DNA of 64,000 bases from Thermoplasmata archaeon (GTDB lineage: Archaea; Thermoplasmatota; Thermoplasmata; Thermoplasmatales; Thermoplasmataceae), in NCBI GenBank assembly GCA_021797555.1, contig JAJZZM010000001.1, positions 1 through 64,000 on the forward strand, in the 5' to 3' direction. A program made the translations under genes and the position numbers. The notes beneath the pieces were generated by a model, which saw nothing but the letters and a program-made list of their open reading frames with translations, was not told where the DNA came from and ran no database searches. Below are positions 35,860 through 46,700 of the stretch, piece by piece; position 1 is the stretch's first letter; each line of letters opens with the position of its first letter.

Positions 35860-37299
35860 TTAACTGATTACAGTTTCCCATTCGCTGTAGGCACTGGATA
35901 ATGCTGCTGATGCCGTTGTTTTATCTATGAAGTAATTATATATGTTTTGATTTAAATCAGGTGTCAGTGTTCCGAACAATGATTCAAGGCCTTCATATTC
36001 CTGTACTGCTGTTATATTTATATTAATTGATGATGCTGATTTAAGCATGGCAGGAACCCATGTGAAGTTTTTGTTTGATTCTGCTATTTTTAATGCCGAT
36101 ATCGTTGCAGGAAGATACTGGTATTTATCTATACCCATTTCATATTCCTTATCTGATACTGCGAATTTAAGGAATTTTATTGCCAGAGATGTATTTGCAT
36201 ATGGATTCACACCCATGTATGTTGGTGCATAGCCTGTGCTTCCACATGGCAGTATTGTAACATTGTAATTTCCTGCAACCTTTGATATTGAGCTGTTTGA
36301 ATATCCAGAGAAGAAGCTTGTCCATGCAAGCCCCATGGCAAATTCTCCGGATTCAAACAATGTTTCCTGCTCGCTGTATCCTATTGGTGATGTTGTTATT
36401 GACGGCTCAAACTGTGTTAAATTTTTATACATTTCAAGGGCCTGAACGCCGTATGTATTATTAAATGTTGGCCGGTATTTACCACTTATATTTCCCATAT
36501 ATGTCCAGTATGCAGCCCCGGAATCTTTTGCTATTCCTGTTGCCTTTGTATGGTTATTTCCATATGCATATAACAATCCCATGTATGCATCTATCATTGA
36601 ATGGCGTGATGAATCCGGAAACATTAATGAATGCCTTAATGATGTGTAATTCTTTTCAAGGCTTGCCAGTGTGCTGTTTATATAGTCTGCGGCATCATAT
36701 ACTGCTGTCCAGTTCTTATATGTATTCGGCATTATGGAGAAATGATATTTAGCTTCAAATCCGGTTTGCAGTGTTTTGTTATCAAAAACAGATTTCTGGT
36801 AAACCAGGACATAGCCAAGAACATTATGTATTGGGACTCCAACAAATTTTGATATCCCACCATTATGAAGAACATATGATCCTGAATATAATTCACCGCT
36901 CAAAAAGTTTGATGTGTTAAATCCCTGTGATGATAAATTCATTAAATACGGTGCCAGAGACGGCTCTCCAGATGGATAATACATTATTAGACCCGGTGAA
37001 GAATCCTTGTCCTCTAATGCAGATAATGATGAGGACACCAGATCGCTGTATCCAACGCTATCTATCGTTATTTTAACATTGGGGTTCTCCTTCTCAAATG
37101 TGCTTGCAACAGATGTTAAATATGCCTGCGTATCACTTCCACTGTCAACAAGGACAACAAGTGTGGAAACTTTTTTTGCAGGATGAAGATATAAATAAAC
37201 TCCTACACCTGCGCCGGCTCCAATCATAATTACAACAATGGCAATTGCCAAAATCTTAATACCTCTTTTTTTAGGAGGAACGTAATCGGGGTTTTGCAT
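35860..37299 (-). CDS. Extracellular solute-binding protein (family 1) of the ABC importer
   Basis: The 479-residue protein has a short basic N-terminus and one hydrophobic segment (residues ~14-36) that would anchor it outside the membrane. The mature part starts STLVVLVDSGSDTQAYLTSVASTFEKENPNVKITID, as in family-1 sugar-binding proteins, and contains the usual GYSEQETLFESGEFAMGLAWTSFF segment. It is the first gene of the importer operon. The sugar or polyol bound cannot be deduced. Confidence 0.88.
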   Translation of the reverse strand: MQNPDYVPPKKRGIKILAIAIVVIMIGAGAGVGVYLYLHPAKKVSTLVVLVDSGSDTQAYLTSVASTFEKENPNVKITIDSVGYSDLVSSSLSALEDKDSSPGLIMYYPSGEPSLAPYLMNLSSQGFNTSNFLSGELYSGSYVLHNGGISKFVGVPIHNVLGYVLVYQKSVFDNKTLQTGFEAKYHFSIMPNTYKNWTAVYDAADYINSTLASLEKNYTSLRHSLMFPDSSRHSMIDAYMGLLYAYGNNHTKATGIAKDSGAAYWTYMGNISGKYRPTFNNTYGVQALEMYKNLTQFEPSITTSPIGYSEQETLFESGEFAMGLAWTSFFSGYSNSSISKVAGNYNVTILPCGSTGYAPTYMGVNPYANTSLAIKFLKFAVSDKEYEMGIDKYQYLPATISALKIAESNKNFTWVPAMLKSASSININITAVQEYEGLESLFGTLTPDLNQNIYNYFIDKTTASAALSSAYSEWETVIS

Positions 37300-37606
37300 T
37301 TTTTCTCTTCTATAAATTATTTTGGTATTTATAATATTTGCTATATAGATTTTTTATTACTATATAAAAATAAAATTTATAACCTTACTGTAATTTTTTT
37401 AAGAATTATATCATATGCTAGTTAAATAATTTATTATGTCATGCTGATCATTATTTAGATTGTATGATGCCATATATCGAATATGTTTACACAGTATAAA
37501 CTTTATACTATTATCTACCCTCAAGGAAGGAGATTCCTTGCTTTCACGGTTAAAATATATGAATATAAATAAATTATGGCATGATAAGTATTATATGTAT
37601 TCCATC
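37300..37606. other. Intergenic gap with an IS-end-like hairpin
   Basis: The first ~80 bases contain AT-rich promoter sequence for the minus-strand importer operon. At 37522-37540 lies a perfect 7-bp stem with a 5-base loop (CAAGGAA-GGAGA-TTCCTTG) followed by CTTTCAC, GC-richer than its surroundings. It resembles the hairpin-plus-TCAC right end seen at 29703-29727. No gene is visible. Confidence 0.4.
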
Positions 37607-39016
37607 TCACCATTTTAGTATTAAATCCCTTGCAGCTTTTAATTCATCTATCCTTGTTATGGATGTGTTTACCGGGGATTTTTTAAGTGTTTCATTATCT
37701 GCTTTTAATGCTTTTACCATAACATTAATGTAATAATCAATATCCTTTTTTGTTACAGATTCTGTGGGTTCTACCATCATGGCCTCCTTAACTATCAATG
37801 GAAAATATGTTGTTGGAGAATGTATTCCATAGTCAAGTATAAACTTTGATATATCCAAAGCCTTTTTTCCTGTGTTTTCAGTGGATAATACAAATTCATG
37901 CTTCTTTAACTTTTTATACGGTATTTTATAATATTCTGATAATCCATTTGACATGTAATTTGCATTTAAAACCGCCCTTTCCGTGTTTTTCCTCAAATTG
38001 TTTCCATTCTTCATTATATAGGAATATGCCCTGAGCAAAATCAAAAATGAACCATAATATGATGAGATTTTTCCTATGCTATTTTTTAAATTGTAAAATA
38101 ATTTATATTTATTATTATCCTCTGTAACGATGGGAACAGGCAGAAATTCCTTTAAAAATGATTTTACTGCCACCGGGCCCGATCCTGGACCCCCACCGCC
38201 ATGTGGTGTTGCAAATGTTTTATGCAAATTAAAATGGACAATGTCGAATCCCATTTTCCCGGGCGTGGTTATGCCTAATATTGCATTTAAATTTGCGCCA
38301 TCATAGTATAATAATGACCCATTTTTATGTATAATTTCAGAAATTTCCTTTATGTTGTCATCAAATATTCCCAGAGTGTTGGGATTTGTTATCATAAATG
38401 CAGCAGTATGCTCTGAAACTGTGGCTTTCAATGCATTAATATCAACAAGGCCGTCACTGTTAGATGGTATTTCTATAACGGTAAATCCCCCCATTGAAGC
38501 CGAAGCAGGGTTTGTGCCATGTGCTGAATCAGGTATTATTATTTCATTTCTTTTACCTAATTCATTTTTCATTTCAAAATATTTTCTTATTATCAATATC
38601 CCTGCAAACTCACCGTGGGCACCGGCTGATGGCTGCAGTGAAGAATAATCCATTCCCGAAATGGTTTTTAAATATTCCTGCAAATTATACATTATTTCTA
38701 AATTGCCCTGAATATTTTCTTCATTTTCCAATGGATGCTTATTAAAATCTTCCATTGATGCTATATAATCACTGTATTTTGGATTGTATTTCATTGTGCA
38801 TGAACCTAATGGATACATTCCTAAATCCACGGAATAATTCATTTCAGATAATCTTGTAAAATGCCTTGAAACATCAACAGACCTGACATCAGGCAATTTT
38901 AGTTTATCCCTTTTTATATAATCCGGATAATCATCACAGGCATCATCCAGATAATAATCATTGCCGGTCTTGTAATTTATTAAAAAATCCTCATCATAAT
39001 ATGCCTGCTTATACAT
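37607..39016 (-). CDS. gcvPB: Glycine decarboxylase (P-protein) subunit 2
   Basis: Together with subunit 1 it forms the PLP-dependent P-protein of the glycine cleavage system. The PLP lysine lies in HFNLHKTFATPHGGGGPGSGPV; DSAHGTNPASASMGGF and VEPTESVTKKDID are also typical. The ATG at 39016 is preferred, with GGTGATTAAA just before it; the track start at 39025 is a GTG that overlaps the site. The upstream gcvPA stop is crossed by this site, so translation is coupled. Confidence 0.93.
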   Translation of the reverse strand: MYKQAYYDEDFLINYKTGNDYYLDDACDDYPDYIKRDKLKLPDVRSVDVSRHFTRLSEMNYSVDLGMYPLGSCTMKYNPKYSDYIASMEDFNKHPLENEENIQGNLEIMYNLQEYLKTISGMDYSSLQPSAGAHGEFAGILIIRKYFEMKNELGKRNEIIIPDSAHGTNPASASMGGFTVIEIPSNSDGLVDINALKATVSEHTAAFMITNPNTLGIFDDNIKEISEIIHKNGSLLYYDGANLNAILGITTPGKMGFDIVHFNLHKTFATPHGGGGPGSGPVAVKSFLKEFLPVPIVTEDNNKYKLFYNLKNSIGKISSYYGSFLILLRAYSYIMKNGNNLRKNTERAVLNANYMSNGLSEYYKIPYKKLKKHEFVLSTENTGKKALDISKFILDYGIHSPTTYFPLIVKEAMMVEPTESVTKKDIDYYINVMVKALKADNETLKKSPVNTSITRIDELKAARDLILKW

Positions 39017-39017
39017 T

Positions 39018-40319
39018 TTAATCACCTATAATTTCCGATAATTCAATTATATCATTGTCGTCTGTTTTCTCAGTTACTGAAAAAAAGCTTGCGGCTTTAT
39101 ATTTGTTTATATCCGATAATTCAGATAATTTAATTCCTCCCGATATATTATTTTTCCTTAATAATTCCTTATTATCAAAATAAAATAAATTATCAGAGAA
39201 ATTTATGGAATTGAAAACACTTTTTATGCCCCTTTTATTTAATTCGGTTTTTAATCTTTTGCTTTTATTCATTGTAATTAAGGCTATTTTCCTTAAACCG
39301 CCCGGGCCCAAAATTGATAAATATGATAATGCAGCTATCCCCAGCAATGCCTGGTTGGAGCATATATTGCTCATTGCTTTTGCACGCCTTATATGCTGTT
39401 CCCTTGCCTGCAATGTCATTACAAAGGCCTTTTTCCCATTTAAATCATTTGATAGCCCAATCAGCCTTCCCGGAGATTTATGCACATATTCCTTTTTGAA
39501 TGAAAACAATCCCAACAATGGACCACCAAAATTCATTCCTATGCCTAACTGCTGCCCTTCAGCAACGGCTATATCCGAACCATATTCTCCGGGAGGCTTT
39601 AATATGCCCAGTGAAACAGGGTCATAATACGTTATTAATATTGAAGATTTTTTTATCTCATTTAATTTAAATACATTTTCGTCTATTATGCCATAACTGT
39701 TTGGCTCCTCAACTATGATGGCACATGTATTGTTGTTTATTTTATTTTTTAGGTCTTCTAAATCTATTTTGCCATTTTCATCAAAGCTATAAAATATAAA
39801 TTTAAAATTAAGGCCATATGAATAATTTTTTATAATGCTTAATTTTGATTTGTATATGTTTTCAGGTATTAAAATTTCATTTTTCCCATTAATACGGTAT
39901 GCCATCCTTACTGCTTCGGCCAGGGATGTAAAGCCATCATACATTGATGAATTCGTAACATCCATTTCCGTTAAATCAGATATTATGCTCTGGTATTCAA
40001 ACAATGAAAATAAAATACCCTGTGATATTTCTGGCTGGTACGGCGTATAGGACGTTAAAAATTCATTTCTTGATATTATCTCATTTACCAAATTTGGTAT
40101 GAAACGGTCGTATATGCCATTGCCAAGGAAAAACAATTTATTTTTCTTATTTTTACTTTTTATTTTATTGATTTTATTTATTAATTCCATTTCACTTAAG
40201 GGCTTTCCAAGGTCAAGATTAACCATTAAATCAGACGGTATATCACTGAACAATTCATTGACATCACCCAAATTTAATGCTTTTAACATAATGCTATCTT
40301 CATTCATTGGATAACCCAT
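39018..40319 (-). CDS. gcvPA: Glycine decarboxylase (P-protein) subunit 1
   Basis: The N-terminal half of the P-protein, separate as in many archaea and bacteria. Segments EFLTSYTPYQPEISQGILFSLFEYQSII, GQQLGIGMNFGGPLLGLFSFKKEYVHKSPGRLIG and TLQAREQHIRRAKAMSNICSNQALLG are diagnostic. The track starts at a TTG (40328). The ATG at 40319 or the one at 40307 is likelier; a TATA-like TTATATAAT 12-20 bases upstream of the former would favour a leaderless start at 40307. The H-, T- and L-proteins are not in this window. Confidence 0.92.
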   Translation of the reverse strand: MGYPMNEDSIMLKALNLGDVNELFSDIPSDLMVNLDLGKPLSEMELINKINKIKSKNKKNKLFFLGNGIYDRFIPNLVNEIISRNEFLTSYTPYQPEISQGILFSLFEYQSIISDLTEMDVTNSSMYDGFTSLAEAVRMAYRINGKNEILIPENIYKSKLSIIKNYSYGLNFKFIFYSFDENGKIDLEDLKNKINNNTCAIIVEEPNSYGIIDENVFKLNEIKKSSILITYYDPVSLGILKPPGEYGSDIAVAEGQQLGIGMNFGGPLLGLFSFKKEYVHKSPGRLIGLSNDLNGKKAFVMTLQAREQHIRRAKAMSNICSNQALLGIAALSYLSILGPGGLRKIALITMNKSKRLKTELNKRGIKSVFNSINFSDNLFYFDNKELLRKNNISGGIKLSELSDINKYKAASFFSVTEKTDDNDIIELSEIIGD

Positions 40320-40328
40320 AAAGAACAA

Positions 40329-40659
40329 TTATATAATAATTTACATATTGCTTACGCATCTTCAATTAAGTGGGTTAACAGGTGATAATCATATAGCAGC
40401 ATGACCGTTAATTGGCGCAGTACCGAAAGGCTTAAGTTGCCGCAGCAGTATTGGCTATAATTATTATGCAAAATATATACTTAATAATTATACTGTTTAT
40501 TATTTAATATTATGTTATATAAATTATTCATTTTGTTTATAAATATATCAAATTAGATTTCTAAGATCCATTATAACCATTGCTCATAAGCTTGTTACTT
40601 CTTTCTAATGTTTATTTATTCCATTATACAATAAGTTAACACCATAGGAGGTTATAAAA
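40329..40659. other. Intergenic sequence upstream of gcvPA
   Basis: No intact gene. A GC-richer patch at 40401-40455 (GACCGTTAATTGGCGCAGTA and onward) stands out from the AT-rich surroundings and could be coding debris; both strands have stops. No glycine-riboswitch-like structure was recognised. Confidence 0.3.
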
Positions 40660-41054
40660 ATAGCATTATTATTTTATGCCTCTTTTAATACATCTATATT
40701 ATATGCAACAACGGGCAAATATGCCTTAAATGCCGCTGTTGCAGGCTATGCAACCCTTTCAATGAAATATGTCCATGCGAATAATGGCCCTATCCTGTTA
40801 TGAATCCGCTTCCAGGAAGCATTTAACCTATTTAGGTTTAAACAAGCGTTATTACAATAACTATTACACTGCCCATAATCCATTATAGGATGGATGCAGG
40901 TCCTGCGGCAGCCAATGTAAATAGCTATCCCGGGCTTATTATTCCGCCAAGGCTTAGAAAATACATATTTCATGCAAGATATTTTTTAAGCTTTTTATCC
41001 TCTTTAATTCTGTTTTCCATTAAAGTTTTGGGTATATTGTTATTATCTATATAA
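40660..41054 (+). pseudogene. Decayed membrane-protein gene of unknown family
   Basis: A good GGAGGT site at 40647-40652 is followed by ATA at the expected start position and an open stretch (ALLFYASFNTSILYATTGKYALNAAVAGYATL) ending at a TGA near 40801. Further downstream, in another frame, comes AGPAAANVNSYPGLIIPPRLRKYIFHARYFLSFLSSLILFSIKVLGILLLSI. It looks like a membrane protein that lost its start codon and acquired stops and shifts. The minus ORF 40746-40973 is a shadow. Confidence 0.45.
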
Positions 41055-41270
41055 AATATAAATTTATGATTTTATTTAAATTTTTTATTTAAAATTCTAT
41101 CATATATACAAATAATAAACTAAAAATTGTTAATTAGTATTTTATATTATTTGTATAAAATAAAAATATACATTAAAATTAAAGACATAAATTATTGATA
41201 TATAATGTAAGTATTAAACATACATACAAAAATTTCGTATTTTATTAATAATCAAGAATATTAATAATTC

Positions 41271-42182
41271 ATGGATAATTATATCTCAGTAATTATTACG
41301 GCGTATAACAGGAAAGAGTTTTTATTAGATGCACTCAAAAGTGCCATAAACCAGACATTGGATAAAAAATATTATGAAATTATAGTTATAAAAAATTATA
41401 ATGATGAAATAATAGATAAATTTATAGAAAATAATAATATTAAAAGTATTAATATTGATGGTTATCATGGAGAGCTTTTATACGCAGGAATAAGGGAATC
41501 AAAAGGCAATATAATATCATTTCTGGATGATGATGATTTATTTTTTAACAATAAATTAGAATATGTTTATAATTTATTCAAAAATAATGATGATTTAGTT
41601 TATTACCATAATAATTATATTCCTGTAAATGAAAAAAATGAAAATGTAAATTTTATTAATGAAAATATAGACTTTAACAATTCATGCATGAGCATAAAAA
41701 AAGATATTATTGATTTAAATAAATTAAAAAAAATATCGGCATTAACGGATATATTCATTTATTTATCTGCCATAGATTATGATGGCAAAATAAAACTTGA
41801 TAAAACAAAATTAACATATTACCGGGTTCATAGCAGTGCATCAAATTTTACCGCAGATAATTTTGATGATTATAAAAATAAAAAAATAAGGTTTTTGGAT
41901 GTTTCACTGGCTGAACTTTATAAATTTAAAAATATTTTTAATAATAAAAATGTTGTAAAACATATAACTTCATATATAACAGACCTTAAAATGGATAAAT
42001 TTTTATGGGGTTTTTATAATGAACGCCCATCAAATATTATAAATTTTATTATACACATGGACCGCCCATTAAAAAACAGGTCCATGAAATTATTATATTA
42101 TGCAATAGTGAGATTGAAACCGCATTATTTTATGAGATATGCAATTGAAAAAAGGAAGAATGATTTTGTAAGAATGATTTAA
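41271..42182 (+). CDS. GT2-family glycosyltransferase, paralog A
   Basis: The GT-A fold is clear: VIITAYNRKEFLLDALKSAINQTL at the N-terminus and the metal-binding SFLDDDDLFFNNKLEYV (residues ~83-100). Such enzymes add a sugar from a nucleotide sugar to a glycan acceptor, probably at the inner membrane face. Two close paralogs lie at 52078 and 55719 with the same opening (ISVIITAYNRKE). The gene is followed 45 bases later by a GT4 gene on the same strand. Confidence 0.88.
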   Translation: MDNYISVIITAYNRKEFLLDALKSAINQTLDKKYYEIIVIKNYNDEIIDKFIENNNIKSINIDGYHGELLYAGIRESKGNIISFLDDDDLFFNNKLEYVYNLFKNNDDLVYYHNNYIPVNEKNENVNFINENIDFNNSCMSIKKDIIDLNKLKKISALTDIFIYLSAIDYDGKIKLDKTKLTYYRVHSSASNFTADNFDDYKNKKIRFLDVSLAELYKFKNIFNNKNVVKHITSYITDLKMDKFLWGFYNERPSNIINFIIHMDRPLKNRSMKLLYYAIVRLKPHYFMRYAIEKRKNDFVRMI

Positions 42183-42227
42183 ATAAAAAATATGAAACTA
42201 TTATATATATAATTAGGATATATATTT

Positions 42228-43484
42228 GTGAATATAGTTATAACAGGACCTGATATTATAATATCGAAAGGCGGTGCACAAAACGTTGCAGTTAATGTTA
42301 TAAAAATACTGAATAACCATTATAATATAATATATTTACCCGATCCGGAACTTTACAATAAATTTAGAAGCAATAAAAATAATACAATAAAAATAGCAAA
42401 TAATCTTGAAAAATCTGGAATAAAAATAACAAAATATTTTTATGATATATTAGATAATAATTATAATTATGATGAAATAATTAATATTTATTCAAAGGAA
42501 AATATGGATTTTATATTCAATTTTGATTTTATTGGCAATTTTATATTTTCAAAAAATTTTACACTGGAATTAAGCAAAAAAATGAATTTAAAATACGGCG
42601 TTTGCCTTCAGGGCCTGGGCAATTATGATATCCATTTGTTTAAATATATGTACTCAACATTAATGCTAAGCAAAAATTTTCATATTTTTTTATACAGAGT
42701 GTACAATTTTATATACAGGCATTTTTTATTATTTGAGCTTGCAAATTCAGATAATTTATTATTTATTTTAGTTATATATGAAAATTATAATGATAATATA
42801 AATATAAATTTTGAAAATATTGAAATAATAAATCCTGCGGTAGGAGTTATTAATTCAAACATAGATATAAGCATGTACATCAACATGCATAAGGAAAATA
42901 AAATCATATTCTTTGCAAGGTTAAATTATTTAAAGGGGATACTTGATATACCAAAAATATTAAAATTAATAATAAAAAAATATAATACAAAAATAGTTAT
43001 ATGTGGTAAATTCAATCGTGATTTTGAGCGTAAATTATTTTTTAAAATGGTAAATAAATTAAAATTAAATGATTATGTTGTTTATAAGGGATATTTAAGT
43101 GATGATGAATTATACAATGAAATATCAACATCAAAATTAATGCTTTATCCATCGCATGATGATTCTCAGCCCATAGCAGTAATGCAGTCACTGTCATTAT
43201 ATACTCCGGTAGTGGCATACAGTATAGCAGGATTGAAAATATACAATGATTTTAAATCTGTAAAATTGGTAAAGGAATTTGATTACAAATCAATGGCAAA
43301 TGAAGCATTAAAGATATTAAAAATGGAAAATACATATAATTTATTCAATGACAATATAAATGAATTTATAAAAAAACACAACTGGTACAATGTTGCAATG
43401 GAATATAAAAATATTATAGAAAAATACAGTAAAAATGATGCAAAAATAGAAAAAGATGCAAAAGATATAGATTTATATAATTAA
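42228..43484 (+). CDS. GT4-family glycosyltransferase
   Basis: The GT-B C-terminal domain is evident: IIFFARLNYLKGILDIPKILKLIIKKYNTKIVICGKF, then YKGYLSDDELYNEISTSKLMLYPSHDDSQPIAVMQSLSLYTPVVAYSIAG, the donor-binding region of GT4 enzymes. The N-terminus (ITGPDIIISKGGAQNVAVNVI) matches the acceptor domain. Translation starts at GTG 42228; the decayed copy at 49008-50263 has ATG at the same place. Probably works with the neighbouring GT2 on surface glycans. Confidence 0.88.
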   Translation: MNIVITGPDIIISKGGAQNVAVNVIKILNNHYNIIYLPDPELYNKFRSNKNNTIKIANNLEKSGIKITKYFYDILDNNYNYDEIINIYSKENMDFIFNFDFIGNFIFSKNFTLELSKKMNLKYGVCLQGLGNYDIHLFKYMYSTLMLSKNFHIFLYRVYNFIYRHFLLFELANSDNLLFILVIYENYNDNININFENIEIINPAVGVINSNIDISMYINMHKENKIIFFARLNYLKGILDIPKILKLIIKKYNTKIVICGKFNRDFERKLFFKMVNKLKLNDYVVYKGYLSDDELYNEISTSKLMLYPSHDDSQPIAVMQSLSLYTPVVAYSIAGLKIYNDFKSVKLVKEFDYKSMANEALKILKMENTYNLFNDNINEFIKKHNWYNVAMEYKNIIEKYSKNDAKIEKDAKDIDLYN

Positions 43485-43734
43485 TATTAAAATAGGGTCA
43501 ATAAATAATATATAATTATTATAACACATATAAAAATTGTATTAATATTTACATCCCGGAAATGGTTTGTACAATAACGCCATGATGAGATGTTCAATAG
43601 GATGTATCCTTTTATAAATACACAAAAATTTTACACGGGCTTATGATAGCTTTATCTAGGTAATTGCCTTATAATCTATTTATTAATTCAAAAAATTTAT
43701 AAAAATAATAATTATATATAAAATTTAAATTGGT

Positions 43735-46700
43735 TTATTTCCTTTTCCTGAATACATATAATATTCCAAGGACAGAGCCTAAAGCGCCTAAAAATACGCC
43801 CACATATGCTATGTCATATACAACTGCATTGCTATGTTTTAAACTATTTATATTATGGTACTGATTTGACAATGTGTTGTTTACATTAAGTGTGGTGTAA
43901 TTATACGATGTTAATCCATCATTTTGCATTGTTTTAACTGTTACATTATATGTTCCCTCAGGAAGTATGTTTGTGTTATAACTGAATTTTATTATTTTGT
44001 CTGTTGTATTATATATAATATGGTTATCTATATATACATCTGTGTATGCAATATTATTGCCTGTGATATTTATATTAAGTGTTATATTGCCTGTATATGT
44101 ACTGTTGTATACCGGTGATATTATATTTATTTCTGGCTTTGCAGGGCTAATTGTTTTATATGATGAGTCATGAAGTACTAACTTTGAAGATACAGAATTT
44201 ATATTATCAATATAACTTGATATCATTATTAATTTACTGTTTTTTAACACAATGTTTGATCCTATTGTTTTATTAAGATAGATTACAGAGTTGTTTACAT
44301 ATAGAGTTCCACTTATTGTTGTGTGTGACAACGAAATTGATGAATTATTTATATAGTTATTTCCCAGTAATATTGAATCCGTTATATTGCCGTTATAACT
44401 TATTTTATCGTTCTTTAATGCAAGGCCATATGTTAGATTTAGATTTGATATTTTTGAGTTCTGTATAATTGTATAAGGTTCTATTTCAAATGATTTCTGT
44501 GCACTGTATGCCGTTGTTGTTGGATATGCATTCTCTGATATGCCCGATATATATATGTTGTATAAGCCGGGGGGCAGTTCTGTATCTTCCCTTAATATAC
44601 CATAATAGTTTATCCCAAAGCTGCCATCCGATGTTGTGGATGGCAATTTGAAGTGTCCAACCCATTCATTTACCATTGAATTATAATTCATTGCTATCTG
44701 TGTAAATTCTGTCATTTCATAATATTCATTATCAAGAAGTGCAGGATAAAATGTCATGGAGTACATACCATACTTTACCTCGGTTCCATTTGGATACTGA
44801 ATATTTGCCATTACTGTTACATTTTGCCCCTCATATGCAACCGAATTTACTGAAATTATTGGTGTTATGGATTTAGTAACATATATCTGGCCATAGAAGG
44901 ATCCATTTATATATTCATTATTAAAATGGCTGAAATAGCTTGAATTTATGAGTATTGTATATAATCCAGATGATGCATTGGATGGCACATATAATTCTGG
45001 TATGGCATTTGGATTGCAAGAGTCATCAAGCACATTGTATTCAGCAGAGCTAATCATTTTATGTGCAGGGGAATACAATGAGAATGTTATATTTGAACAT
45101 AGGTCTGCAAAGGGTGAAAATTCATTATCAGGACCTGTTACACTTCCTTCAATGTATATATACTGACCAGCGCCAACAGCACCCGGCTCAACCACATTTG
45201 GCCCAAGTATGACTGAATCCTGTAAATAAGGCCCATTCATAAATGGAAGGTAGGCATATGATCCAACACCTTTTATTAATGATACTGTATCAGGAAGTTT
45301 TAATGATGCCGGTATATCACCAATTAAATATGTTGCGTTCTTTGCATATAATCCTGTTGTAGTATTTATGGCATACAATTCTGTTGTATAAACCATATAA
45401 TATGTATTGTTCATTATTGAATATGAATACATGGATATTGTTGCGTTATGGCCCTGCACCAGGGTTCCATTAAGATATGACATTTCAGCCACAATTGTTA
45501 AACCGCCAGGAGCATTTGTGGAAAACGGTTCTGCCGCAGAAGGTTCTATAATATTAAGGAAATCGCCTATAAATATATTATCCACATTCATGCCATATTT
45601 TGTTCCATTATGGCCGTAAACCTCAAAATATGATGGGCCGCTTACATTATCAGGTATTGTTACCTCTGCGGTCCAATCCTGATCTGTAGTATTGTACGTC
45701 ATTTGAGTGGTTGTTATATTTCCAGATAATGTAATAAGCGATACATTAAAAGAGCCAGTTACCACATTGTTTGAGTAATCCGTCATATTTTTTATTACAG
45801 AGCTGCTATTTATATAGGCATATACCAATACTGACTGACCCGGCTGGTATTCGGAAAATTCCGTTTCATTGCTTGATAAATTCATATTTGCTGTATTCAT
45901 ATAACTGCTGCCTACAAGTACTGATAATTTCTTTAATGACTTCATGGTTTTATATGCCTGTGCAAATGCAGATATATTAAGTGACCCCCATCCATTTACA
46001 AGATTGTATCCATAATGATCTGTAAAAGGTATATTATATCCAAGGTTTACAGGTATGAATACATTTTTATAGTCATGCCCACCTAGATAGTATAATGACG
46101 GCTCTATCATGCCAATTTTATGCCCTATTTCCTCATCTGCCAATGTTATTAAGCCTGCAAGTATGGGACTTGCCTCGCTTGTGCCTCCTGTTATCTCGGT
46201 TACATTTCCTGGCATAACGTAAAGGAAGCCGGGGAAAATCGATGCCTCAAATGAAAGGTCTGGAACGGTTTTCCCATATGGGAAACCTTTTGGAATTATG
46301 GAGGAATTCTGATAGGGCATTATTGGCTGCGTATAACTTATGCCTCCGGTTGAACCACCATAATTTATCTCAGGTGGAACAAAACCATAGTTGGACCATG
46401 CTGTTTGATAGAATGATGATAATAAAGTGCCGTTAAAATCAAGATATGTGGTTGTTCCTCCCACGGAGGTTACATATGGCGATGTTGCAGGATACCCCAC
46501 GGTTCCAAGAGGACCGGTACTGAATCCACTTGCACCTACATCACCGCTTGATGCTGAAAATGTTATGCCCTCCAATGATCCCATTGCATACATTTCATTT
46601 GTTACCTGCTCACACGTGTAATATGCACCTGATGATGTTAAAAATGATTCTGGAAGAGAAAAGCTCTGTGATAGATCGTTTACCCTATTCTGTGAATCTA

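Noticed and set aside
40329-40500. Glycine riboswitch upstream of gcvPA
   Set aside because: No glycine-aptamer-like conserved core could be recognised, and riboswitches of this class are mainly bacterial.
40746-40973. 75-aa Cys-containing minus ORF
   Set aside because: Complement of a decayed plus-strand membrane gene; the Cys residues do not form a recognisable motif.
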